Of a DNA stretch of 64,000 nt, positions 25,746 to 34,162 are shown piece by piece. The notes under the pieces are model-generated. The model worked only from the letters and a program-made list of their open reading frames with translations, was not told where the DNA came from and made no database searches. The translations under genes were made by a program, and so were the position numbers. The number at the start of each line of letters is the position of its first letter. The first letter of the stretch is position 1. Source of the stretch: Micromonospora sp. WMMA1363 (GTDB lineage: Bacteria > Actinomycetota > Actinomycetes > Mycobacteriales > Micromonosporaceae); NCBI RefSeq assembly GCF_030345795.1, contig NZ_JAUALB010000001.1:1359001-1423000 (forward strand), given 5' to 3'.

Positions 25746-27218
25746 ATGTCCCACGGCGACGAGCCGTTCGCGGTTCGCGGCGACAACCCGTCGCGCCCGA
25801 GCTTCGACCTCATGCTGCGCGGCTACGACAAGCGGCAGGTGGACCGGCACCTCGACCAGCTCGAAGGCGGCCTGTCCCGCGCCGCGACCGACCGCGCCGA
25901 GGCGCGCACCCGGGTCGAGGAGTTGACCGCGCAGGTCGCACAGCTCGAGGCGGAGGTCACCGAGCTGCGCGAGCGACCCCCACGGGTCGACCGGGCCGCC
26001 TTCCGCGACCTGGGTCCGATGGTCGAGCAGATCCTGGCCCTGGCCGAGCGGCAGGCCGAGGCGATCGGCGAGGCGGCCAGCGAGCGGGCAGCCGAGCTGG
26101 AGGCCCGGGCGGAGAACTCGCTCACCGACGCCCGCGAGCGCGCGGAGCGGATGACGCGCGAGTTCGAGGAGGAACTGGCCGCCCGCCGCGCCGAGCAGGA
26201 GAAGGTCGACGAGGAACGGCGCGCAGCGGCCAAGACCGAGTTGACCGAGATCCGCGCCGCCGCCGAACAGCTACGGGAGGCCGGCGAGGCCGCCCACGAG
26301 CGGGCCCGGCAGGAGGCCAGCCGGATCGAGGAGCAGAGCGCCCAACGGATCGAGCAGGCCCGGGCCGAGGCCGAGGCGTTCCTGACCTCGGCGCGGACCC
26401 AGATCCAGCAGGAGGTGCAGGCGGCCCGCACCCGTACGCAGGAGGACCTGACGCGCTGGCAGACCACCGTGGAGCGGGAGCTGAGCGATCGCCGCGCCGC
26501 CGCCGAGCAGGAGCTGACCGAGCAGCGCGGCGCGGTCGAGCGGGAGTTGGCCGGCCAGCGCAGCGCCGCGGAGCAGGAGATCGGCGCGCTGATCGCCGAG
26601 GCGCAGCAGTACGCCGCGAAAGTACGTCAGCGTGCCGACGAGCAGGCCGCCGCCCACCAACAGCAGCTCAACACGGTACAGCAGGGGATCCGGGACCGGC
26701 GGGAAACACTCACCCGGCTCCAGTCCGAACTGGAGGGCACGCAGCAGCAGCTCGAGCAGGTCAAGCAGGAGGGGGGCGTGACCGAGCGCGAGCTGGCAAC
26801 GGTCCGCCAGCGCCTCGGCGAGACCCGTCGGGAACTGGCCGACCAGTCGCACCGGCTCGAGGAGGCCCGACGCTCGGCGGATTCCGCCGAGAAACACGCC
26901 AAGGAGGTGCGGGCACGGGTCAAACGGGAGGCGAAGCGGGTGGCCGACCTGGCCGCGGCGGCAGTGATGGCGGCCGCCGCGGGCGGCGCCGAGACGGCCG
27001 AGTACCCGCAGGTGGTCGCACGCACCGGCGGTGACGGCACGGGCGACGGGCGAGCGGAGCCGGATCCGCAGACCCGCGATGGTGCCCACCGGACGTCGAA
27101 CGGGGCATCCGAGCAGCCCGGTGAGGACACCGCCGACGAGCGCCAGTCCGACGCGGAGCCGCGGGCGTCGGCGGCGGACCCGGCCGGGGAGGTAGCGACG
27201 GTTCCGGCCGGCGGATGA
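25746..27218 (+). CDS. DivIVA-domain long coiled-coil protein
   Basis: The 490-residue protein starts with a DivIVA-type membrane/curvature-sensing segment (FDLMLRGYDKRQVDRHLDQL, residues about 20-40). A nearly unbroken coiled coil runs from about residue 45 to 400, rich in Glu, Arg and Ala heptads, then a disordered acidic tail. Such proteins (DivIVA, FilP and Scy-like scaffolds) organise polar growth in actinomycetes. The ATG at 25746 follows GGAGG. It is monocistronic between the siderophore-interacting protein and a repeat-containing gap. Cytoskeletal or scaffold function is inferred from architecture. Confidence 0.8.
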   Translation: MSHGDEPFAVRGDNPSRPSFDLMLRGYDKRQVDRHLDQLEGGLSRAATDRAEARTRVEELTAQVAQLEAEVTELRERPPRVDRAAFRDLGPMVEQILALAERQAEAIGEAASERAAELEARAENSLTDARERAERMTREFEEELAARRAEQEKVDEERRAAAKTELTEIRAAAEQLREAGEAAHERARQEASRIEEQSAQRIEQARAEAEAFLTSARTQIQQEVQAARTRTQEDLTRWQTTVERELSDRRAAAEQELTEQRGAVERELAGQRSAAEQEIGALIAEAQQYAAKVRQRADEQAAAHQQQLNTVQQGIRDRRETLTRLQSELEGTQQQLEQVKQEGGVTERELATVRQRLGETRRELADQSHRLEEARRSADSAEKHAKEVRARVKREAKRVADLAAAAVMAAAAGGAETAEYPQVVARTGGDGTGDGRAEPDPQTRDGAHRTSNGASEQPGEDTADERQSDAEPRASAADPAGEVATVPAGG

Positions 27219-27259
27219 TCGCCCCGACCACGACGACGCGGACGGGTGCGGAGCGGCCA

Positions 27260-27449
27260 GGCCGAACGGCTATTTGGCGGTCCTTTTCCGCCGACACCGC
27301 TCGGCCGGCGAGAATCGCCATCGGCTGGCGTGGAAGTTTCACGATCGCCCGGTCGCACCCGGCCGAACGGATATTCAACGGTCCCTTTCGCCGACACCGC
27401 TCGGCCGGTAAGAATCCCAACGGCTGGCGCGGAAGTTTCGCGTTCGCCG
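27260..27449. repeat. Two tandem imperfect ~90-bp direct repeats, period 101 bp
   Basis: Both units begin GGCCGAACGG, share the identical core CGCCGACACCGCTCGGCCGG, and continue with GGCTGGCG.GGAAGTTTC. They lie downstream of the coiled-coil gene and outside any convincing reading frame. They may be a dispersed repeat family of this genome or a duplicated regulatory site. Confidence 0.85.
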
Positions 27450-27479
27450 ACGCCGAATGCCGGGGCATTCCCTAGCCGT

Positions 27480-27512
27480 CCCGTCGCCCAGACACCCCGA
27501 CGGGGCGACGGG
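27480..27512. terminator. Hairpin, likely bidirectional terminator
   Basis: CCCGTCGCCC and GGGCGACGGG form a perfect 10-bp stem with a 13-nt loop. The structure lies between the convergent coiled-coil and MerR genes and has no T-run, as is usual in high-GC actinobacteria. Confidence 0.6.
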
Positions 27513-27666
27513 GGCGAGCCCACGGGCAATCCCCGACCCCGGAGGTATCACGAAAAGCGACTTCCCGCGCACAGGACGTGGTGGCAGGGCCACCCGGACG
27601 TCTCTCGGGTGTCGCAGTCGAGCTTCGCTGAGGTGGTGCGACTGACTCAAGGACGAACACGCTCCG

Positions 27667-28299
27667 CTATGGAACTTGCGACTCCGAGCGATGGCGGCTA
27701 CCGACATGATGGGTCAGCGCCATCCGGCGCAGCGCGGTGAGCGCCACATCCAGCAGCACCAACCGTGCTGTCAGACGCATGCGCGCCTCCACGTCGGGCG
27801 GCTCGGCCGGCAGTTCCCCGGCCTCGGACGCGCCCAGTTCGCGCGCGGCCGACGCGTAGGCGTCGAACACCTCAACCCCGTCCGACCAGCCCAGCCCACG
27901 CAGCATGACCAGCACCTGGGCCAGGGTCTGCCGCTCCGCCGCGTCGGTGTCCACCTGCCAGCCGAGCCGGTCGACGTACTCGTCGACCTCCCGGCGCACC
28001 TCGTCCTCACCGACCACAGTGGGCATCGACGTCACCGTGACATTGATCACAGTGCATAGCCCATGCAGCGGCCATCCCCGCGAGTCGATCGCGGCCAGGA
28101 CCTCGCGCACATCCGAGATCCCGAGCCGCCCTGGTCCAGTGAGCACCTGGATGAACCGCAGCCGGGCAAGGTGCTCCTCGGCGTACTCCGCCTGGTTGCG
28201 ACCTGTTCGAACGCCCGGCTGGAGCAGCCCCTCACGCAGGTAGAACTTGATTGTCGGGACCGACAGACCGCTCTGCTTGCTGAGCTCCGAAATGCGCAT
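27667..28299 (-). CDS. MerR-family transcriptional regulator
   Basis: The 210-residue protein has an N-terminal winged helix of MerR type (MRISELSKQSGLSVPTIKFY, then LLQPGVRTGRNQAEY) and a helical region to about residue 110. An effector domain of unclear ligand follows, without the Cys ligands of metal sensors. The two half-sites ACACT and AGTGT upstream of its start (28311-28343) are spaced like an operator and may be its own target, but this is weak. No divergent target gene is adjacent, so its regulon is unknown. Confidence 0.8.
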   Translation of the reverse strand: MRISELSKQSGLSVPTIKFYLREGLLQPGVRTGRNQAEYAEEHLARLRFIQVLTGPGRLGISDVREVLAAIDSRGWPLHGLCTVINVTVTSMPTVVGEDEVRREVDEYVDRLGWQVDTDAAERQTLAQVLVMLRGLGWSDGVEVFDAYASAARELGASEAGELPAEPPDVEARMRLTARLVLLDVALTALRRMALTHHVGSRHRSESQVP

Positions 28300-30305
28300 C
28301 GAATTCCATTACACTCGCTGCCGACCTCGTACGCCATAGTGTCCCACAACGACTCACCGCCAGCGAGAGCATCGATCGGACAGAAACTCCTCAGCCGCCG
28401 CTACTCCGGTGACTCCCACTGTCCGTCCACCCATCCCGCTCCACTGGGATTCTCATTTCCCACGGTTACGAAGCGTCACCGCGGGCGGGCGAGAGGCAGT
28501 CCACCGTCGCCACCCACAATCACGTCCACTAATACAATCCGTGCCGACCCACCAGTCCACCCCTCACGAGTCGAATCGACCGGGAACCGACCGGGGACGA
28601 AGGATGAGGGATCACGCACCGGCTGAACGAACACGACGACCACCCGTTGACGATTCGGCCCGGCCGGCGAACCGAATGTCGTCACGAAGCGCCCACCGCA
28701 CACCAACCTCGGGAACGGTCAGCAATCGAGCTGAATCGCAATATCGGCCACAGTGCCATAGAACTGACAGATCAGCGTCGGATTCGGCTAGCAGCCGAGC
28801 ACGGCGACCTTCATCACAGAAACCACATCGCGGAGACGAAGCGACGGCATCCGCCACCAGGCGCATTTCGTTCGACGTCCGGCCGCCGAAAGGGCGCCGA
28901 CGCGGGACGGCCGCCGCTGGCCTGAGGCCTGGGCGACGTCGGCGACACCGGCCAGGCGAAGCAAGCTGATCGCGTTCCTGCTCAGGTCGGGCTCGGGTAC
29001 GCGAGGGCGGGACCGCGGCGCGTCCTGTCGCTCCCGCGACCCAGTCTCCGGCACCGCTGCCCGCCGCTGGTTTCGCCCCCACCTCCGGACGGACCCGACC
29101 GGGTCATCACGACGACCTGGCAGCCGCCGGGACGCCGCCGGCCGGGCCACCTGACGGCGATTCAACGCGCGCCGGGCCCGAACCCAGCAGCCCCGGGCTG
29201 ACCCGCGACGCTCACCGCCGAACAGGTCGGAGCGCGCCCTGTCACCGCTCACCGCCTGCTTCTTCCACGTTGCTCTGCCTCCGACCCGACGTCACGTTCG
29301 GTGAGCACCGGCAGCCTCACCCCACCCAGAGGAGGATCTGGCGATCCCCGCCGTGGCGGGCCAGAGCGTTCCGGCGCCACGTCGACCTTGACACTCTGCG
29401 CGGTTCGCCGTCCGGGGTACGTACATCGTCGAGATCGTTGGACAGCCGAGCCGCGCGCCGCCAGCCGCCGCGCGGCTCGGCTGCGTCGGCGGAGCGCCGA
29501 CCGGGAGCCCGCCGACGCACCGCGGCGCACTCCGCACCGACGCCAGGCTGGTGCCGGTCGACCCGCAGCACCCGGTCGACGCCGGGTGCGCGTCGACTCG
29601 GCCCGGTCTGTTTCGCCGCGGACTTCGCGTCCGGCCGCGGTGGGGAAACCGTGCCCATTTATGTGCGGACGGAGTCCCTGTTCGGGGCGTCCGCGATCGT
29701 CGGTCGCGCGGGATCCTCGGACGCCGAAGCCAGCACAAGGCTCATACGACGTGAACGCCTCAAGGCGGCAGGCCTCCCACCGGGAGAACCTGACGGTCGC
29801 CACCGACGTACCACACCGTTTGGTCGGCCCGGTATCCACATTCAGCCCCTAGCCGGGATCACCGTTTGTTTCGCACGGGTGTGCTAGAGGTCACACCAAT
29901 CGCACCTCATGGATAGCAGTTATATCCGGTATCGACCAACGCCAGTCAAAGCCGCCCACGGACCAGAAAAACGGATAGCAGGGATAACCACTGCTCGCAA
30001 GCCGCAGGCCGCAGCAGCAAGCCTGCGCAACGGCCACAACGGACGGTAGCGGCGTCGTCACGTGGATATTGCACGGGCGGCGCAGCTTGGGCTAGCATCC
30101 TCGCATCATTAGAGCGACGATTGCGGGTGCAATTAGTAGGCCGGGACGTTGCGCGTCACAGGCATCCCCTCTGCCACGTTGACCGTTAGGTAACGAGACG
30201 CCACGAAGCGACCCGGCGACCTATGGGTCGAACAGCCTGCGGGCAATAGATTCATAGGCATGCATTGGCGTCCATGATTGTTGCTCATATCGTAAGGGGG
30301 ACGAG
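28300..30305. other. 2-kb gene-poor, less GC-rich region
   Basis: No open frame here has a good start, a recognisable domain or the codon bias of the neighbours; the frames present read as arginine- or serine-rich shadow peptides. The parts at about 28300-28900 and 29880-30300 are visibly richer in A and T than the rest of the window. I found no tRNA-like T-loop and no transposase. It may be a decayed insertion or a boundary of the enediyne locus. Confidence 0.55.
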
Positions 30306-31121
30306 TTGCTGGATCCAGGCACTAGGGCCGCCGAACGTGTCATCGCCTTCATGCATGACAATCTCGGGGAGCAACTGACCATCGATGACATGGCTCGGGC
30401 AGCATTCTTCAGCAAGTTCCACTTCTCGAGGATCTTCCAGCGAGCCACGGGGATCTCGCCCGGACGGTTCCTCTCCGCACTGCGGCTCCAGCGGGCCAAG
30501 CAGTTGTTGGTGTCCACCTCGCTGAACGTCGCGGACGTCAGCCTGCGGGTCGGCTACGCCAGCGTCGGCACGTTCAGTTCACGATTCACCCGCAGCGTCG
30601 GGCTCTCCCCGACCACGTACCGGCGCCTGGGCGGTTACACCTCCCACGTCCCGGTGGCCGACACGCACTCGGTGACCAGCCGGCCAACCGGCAGCCTGCG
30701 GGGCCGGGTGGTGCCGGCGTCGAATGTCCTGGTCGACCGCGTGTTCGTCGGCGTCTTTCCCGACCGCATTCCGGAGGGCCGACCGGTGCAGTGCTGCGTC
30801 CTCAACGAGCCGGGCGAGTTCGTGCTGGACCGGGTGCCCGTCGGAGTGTGGCACGTGCTGGCGCACTCGGTGGGACCGGACCTACTCGGTCAGCCCTCGG
30901 CGGAGGTCGGCGCCGTGGGTAGCAGCGGGCCGATTTTGATCAGACGGGACGGCGTGGTGGAGCTGCAGCTGTCCCTGCAACCGATGCGGATTCTGGATCC
31001 GCCGGTCCTGCTCGTGCTCGAGGACGTGCGCCGCTCGGCGATGCAGCGGACGGAGACGCGACACGGTCCCGCCGCGGCCGACCGGGACGTGCGGGAGCCG
31101 GTAGGCGCGGGGCTGCGCTGA
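30306..31121 (+). CDS. AraC-family regulator with N-terminal HTH
   Basis: The 271-residue protein carries a complete AraC/XylS double helix-turn-helix at residues about 8-105 (FMHDNLGEQLTIDDMARAAF, FHFSRIFQRATGISP, SLRVGYASVGTFSSRF). The DNA-binding domain is thus at the N-terminus, unlike most AraC proteins. The C-terminal 150 residues contain beta-rich segments I cannot assign. The TTG start is preceded by AAGGGGGA. It is the only regulator next to the enediyne locus and is a candidate pathway-specific activator. Its ligand is unknown. Confidence 0.82.
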   Translation: MLDPGTRAAERVIAFMHDNLGEQLTIDDMARAAFFSKFHFSRIFQRATGISPGRFLSALRLQRAKQLLVSTSLNVADVSLRVGYASVGTFSSRFTRSVGLSPTTYRRLGGYTSHVPVADTHSVTSRPTGSLRGRVVPASNVLVDRVFVGVFPDRIPEGRPVQCCVLNEPGEFVLDRVPVGVWHVLAHSVGPDLLGQPSAEVGAVGSSGPILIRRDGVVELQLSLQPMRILDPPVLLVLEDVRRSAMQRTETRHGPAAADRDVREPVGAGLR

Positions 31122-31787
31122 CCGGCGACGCCTCCTCGACCGGCGCGGGATCGGCAGGCTGCCGCTGACCCCGCGCCGGTACTGCGCACGTCGAAGAACG
31201 AAACCACCGCCGAGACCACTCTGCTGCTCGCGAAGATGGTCCGCCACAACGGTCTCGGCCTCGATGGCTTCGTCAGCATCTGCACCACGGCCCCACCTGA
31301 TCAGCTGCTTCCGGCGGTGGCAGCCGCTGGCCCGCCGCCGCGCTGCCCGGTGCGGCTCGCCCCGCTCGCCCGGGTCCCCACCGCGCCGCTCGCCACCGGC
31401 CCCGTACCGCCGTGGCGCTCGGCCCGATCGCAGGGTTCCCGTGCCGGACGGCCGCCGAGGGTGGTACCCGGAACACAGCCCGACCGGCCGCCAAAAATGC
31501 GCTCGACGGCCGGTGGAACCATCACGGCTGCGGCCCGCACGGAACTCGCCGGCAAGTCGGCGAGGTCCTGCCGCGGTTGCACAGGCGGCCCCAGCGACAG
31601 GCGGAGAGCCGACGCCTCCACCGACGAGGTCGCCGAGGCTCTCGCCACGCGGGGCATCCCGCGGATGCGGATGGCCGCCCGGTACGGCGGCCATGAATCC
31701 GACCCGGCGCCGTCGTCGACGTGCTGTCCCAACTCGGCCGGGCGACGGCTCGACCGGCTGCGCACCAGCCCGCCTCCCGGTGCTGGT
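31122..31787. other. 666-bp region without a supported gene
   Basis: All six frames give low-complexity Arg/Pro/Ala-rich peptides with no recognisable domain and no good start site. It separates the AraC gene from the end of the P450 gene. I see no terminator hairpin that stands out; a decayed gene cannot be excluded. Confidence 0.5.
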
Positions 31788-33146
31788 TCAGCTGATCGTC
31801 CGTACCGTCATCGACAGACCGTCACGGACCCGCAACGACAGCATCGGCTCGGCGATCACCTGTTGGCCGGCCGACGCCACGAGCTCGAACTCGCGCGACA
31901 CCATCGCCACCACGAACACCGCTTCCATCAGGCCCAAGTGGTTGCCGACGCAGAACCGCGGCCCGGCGCCGAACGGGACGTAGGCGTACCGGGGCCGGGC
32001 CGTGGTCACCTCCGGGTCGAACCGCCCCGGGTCGAACCGCTCCGGCTCGGGCCAGAACGCCGGGTGCCGGTGCAGGGTGTACGGGCAGATCAGCACATCC
32101 GCTCCGGCGGGCACCGGATACCCGTCCACCACGTCGACGTCGCGCGCCCGGCGGGACAGCATCCACACCGGCGGGTACAGGCGCATGGCCTCGCTGACCA
32201 CCATCTTCGTGTACGTGAGCCGCCCCAGGTCGGCGTACTCGGGCAGCCGGTCACCGAGCACCTCCACAGCCTCCTCGCGCAGCCGGCGCCGCACCCAGGG
32301 GTTCCGGTCGACCAGATGGAAGGTCCACCCGAGCGTGCTCGCCGTGGTCTCGTGCCCGGCCAGCAACAGCGTCACCAGCTCGTCGCGCATCCGCTGACGG
32401 GCCACCCGGGAGTCCGCCTCGTCCCCGGTGGAGGCGATCAACCGGGACAGCGCGTCGTCGGCCTCCGCCACGTCGCCACGGGTGGTCCGGTCGGCCACCA
32501 GCCGCTCGACGATCCGCTCCAGTTCCCGGCGGGCCCGCCGGAACCGCAGCTGCTGCGGCAGCGGCACCCACATCGGCAGCACGCTCATCGAGGCCATCTC
32601 GAACATGGCCTGGTTCTGCATCTCTTCGAATGCCTCCCCGACGGTGGTGAAGGCGTCGAGGTCGGCGTCGAGCAGCGTCCGGCCGAGGACACCGAGGGTC
32701 AGCGCGGTGAACTCGTCGGTCAGGTTCACCGGGCCGTCGCCTCGGCGCCCGCGCAGCCGGGTGAGAAGCCGGTCAGCCTCTTCCGCCACCGCGCCGGCCT
32801 GGCCGGCGATCCGCTTGGCCTGGAACACCGGCTGGATCACCCGCCGCTGCTTGCGCCACAGCTCACCCTCGCTGGTCAGCAGGCCGTCGCCGAGCGCCCG
32901 CCGGGCGTGTACCAGGCCCAGCCCCTTGACGTAGTTCTGGCTGTTGTCGGCCAGCACGTGCTTGGCGTGGTCGGGATGGTTGAAGAAGTACAGCGCTCGG
33001 GGCCCGACCCCGAGCCGGACGGCGTCGCCGTAGCGGGCGGCGGAGGTCATCAGGCCGAGCCGGTCCCGACCAAGCTGCCACAGCGAACGGAGCAGGGCAG
33101 CACCGGTCGGACCGGGATACCTCCGGCCGGCCGCCACCAGCGTCAT
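31788..33146 (-). CDS. Cytochrome P450 (enediyne E7-like)
   Basis: The 452-residue P450 has the oxygen-activation helix LLAGHETTAS, the EAMR of the ExxR motif in SEAMRLYPP, and the heme loop FGAGPRFCVGNH with the thiolate Cys399. Its ATG overlaps the flavin-reductase stop (ATGA), so it ends the PKSE transcript. Nine-membered enediyne cassettes carry a P450 (E7, for example in C-1027) that should oxidise the polyene/enediyne core. The position after thioesterase and flavin reductase fits that role. The exact reaction is not known. Confidence 0.85.
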   Translation of the reverse strand: MTLVAAGRRYPGPTGAALLRSLWQLGRDRLGLMTSAARYGDAVRLGVGPRALYFFNHPDHAKHVLADNSQNYVKGLGLVHARRALGDGLLTSEGELWRKQRRVIQPVFQAKRIAGQAGAVAEEADRLLTRLRGRRGDGPVNLTDEFTALTLGVLGRTLLDADLDAFTTVGEAFEEMQNQAMFEMASMSVLPMWVPLPQQLRFRRARRELERIVERLVADRTTRGDVAEADDALSRLIASTGDEADSRVARQRMRDELVTLLLAGHETTASTLGWTFHLVDRNPWVRRRLREEAVEVLGDRLPEYADLGRLTYTKMVVSEAMRLYPPVWMLSRRARDVDVVDGYPVPAGADVLICPYTLHRHPAFWPEPERFDPGRFDPEVTTARPRYAYVPFGAGPRFCVGNHLGLMEAVFVVAMVSREFELVASAGQQVIAEPMLSLRVRDGLSMTVRTIS

Positions 33147-33700
33147 GTCGCCACCCCACTCCGCTCGGCCACCCCACTCCGCTCGGCCGCCACCCGACGG
33201 AACCGGCCACGGAAGAACACCACGGGGTCGTCCTCGCCACGCCGCTCGACCGACAGCAGCCGGCCGGTGAAGATGCTGTGGTCGCCCCCGTCGTACACCT
33301 GCCAGACAGCACACTCGAACCGGGTCAACGCCCCGTCGATCAGCGGCGCCCCGGTCACCCGGCCCGGCGTCCACTTCACCGCCTCGAACTGCGCGGCGCC
33401 CAGCGGGCGCCGGCGGTCGGCGAAGTGCCTCGCCACCGGCTCCTGGCCCTCGGCGAGCACGGAGACGCCGAAGACCCCGACGGCGAGAAGCCGGTCGTGC
33501 ATCACGGCCCCACGATCCACGCAGACCAGCACCAGCGGCGGATCCAGGGAGACCGAGGTGAACGAGTTGGCGGTCATGCCGTGGGGCAGCGAGCCACCGA
33601 CCGACATCACCGTCACCCCGGTCGCGAACGTCCCGAATGCCCCGCGCAGCGCATCCGGGTCAGTCGTCGTGACGGACGCCAGATGATCAATGCTCATCAT
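33143..33700 (-). CDS. Flavin reductase (enediyne E6-like)
   Basis: This 185-residue protein is of the HpaC/flavin reductase-like FMN-binding family, with FGTFATGVTVMSV, HGMTANSFTSVSLDPPLV and VFFRGRFRR. It uses NAD(P)H to supply reduced flavin to a partner oxygenase. In C-1027, SgcE6 has this role. No two-component flavin monooxygenase is visible nearby, so the partner is open. Tandem ATGs at 33700 and 33697 both follow AGGAGG; the second has the better spacing (5 nt). The C-terminus carries a duplicated ERSGVA hexapeptide from an 18-bp repeat. Confidence 0.85.
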   Translation of the reverse strand: MMSIDHLASVTTTDPDALRGAFGTFATGVTVMSVGGSLPHGMTANSFTSVSLDPPLVLVCVDRGAVMHDRLLAVGVFGVSVLAEGQEPVARHFADRRRPLGAAQFEAVKWTPGRVTGAPLIDGALTRFECAVWQVYDGGDHSIFTGRLLSVERRGEDDPVVFFRGRFRRVAAERSGVAERSGVAT

Positions 33701-34158
33701 GTCCTCCTGGTTCCCGCCAGCTGCGGCCCACCCGGGGCGCGGTACGGGCGCAGCGCCCGCACCAGCGCCTCCGGGACGCGGGTCGGCTGCGTGCGGGTGT
33801 TCGGTCCCCGCATGCAGGCCACCCGCTGCCGGCCCCGAGCGACGAGCGTGCCGCCGCCCGGGTCAAGCCGGACGTAGTCGAAGCTGAACTCCAGCTGGGT
33901 CTGTGCCAGGTCGACCAGCCGCATCCGGATCGACAGCTCGTCGAAGGCGGTGATCTCAGCGAAGAACTCGCAGTCGACCTTCAAGGTGAACAGCTTCAGG
34001 TCGTCGCGGACGTCGGCGAGCACCTCCGGAGCGCGCTCGAACAGGAACATCTCCCGGCAGCGGCCCTGCCAGCGCAGGTAGTTGACGTAGTAGACGTTGC
34101 CGACCAGGTTCGTCTCCTCGAACCCGACGGTGTGCCGGTACTCGAAGTAGTCCTGCAC
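33697..34158 (-). CDS. Enediyne hotdog thioesterase (E10/TEBC)
   Basis: The 153-residue protein is a single hotdog-fold acyl-ACP thioesterase, matching the enediyne TEBC family: FEETNLVGNVYYVNYLRWQG near residue 13 and REMFLFERAPEVLADV after it. It hydrolyses the linear polyene from the PKSE acyl carrier domain. The GTG start at 34158 is 4 bp after the PKSE stop, preceded by GAGG. The Glu/Asn-rich active-site region is intact. This is the obligate partner of PKSE, and its presence supports a working enediyne pathway. Confidence 0.92.
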   Translation of the reverse strand: MQDYFEYRHTVGFEETNLVGNVYYVNYLRWQGRCREMFLFERAPEVLADVRDDLKLFTLKVDCEFFAEITAFDELSIRMRLVDLAQTQLEFSFDYVRLDPGGGTLVARGRQRVACMRGPNTRTQPTRVPEALVRALRPYRAPGGPQLAGTRRT

Positions 34159-34162
34159 CGCC

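Larger units (their letters stand above)
27219..27666. other. 448-bp intergenic region with direct repeats and hairpin
   Basis: No gene is supported here. The stretch holds a pair of imperfect direct repeats (27260-27350 and 27361-27449) and a strong hairpin at 27480-27512, both listed separately. The rest shows no recognisable motif. Confidence 0.7.

Noticed and set aside
29249-29887. Overlapping open frames in the gene-poor region at 28.3-30.3 kb
   Set aside because: They have no ribosome-binding sites and no recognisable domain, and both strands are equally open with arginine-rich peptides.
28300-30300. tRNA or integrase attachment site as insertion target of the cluster
   Set aside because: I found no T-loop or cloverleaf-like arrangement and no integrase or transposase gene.
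31236-31787. Possible small gene before the P450
   Set aside because: No frame has a convincing start or domain, and the longest frame simply runs on antisense through the P450 gene.
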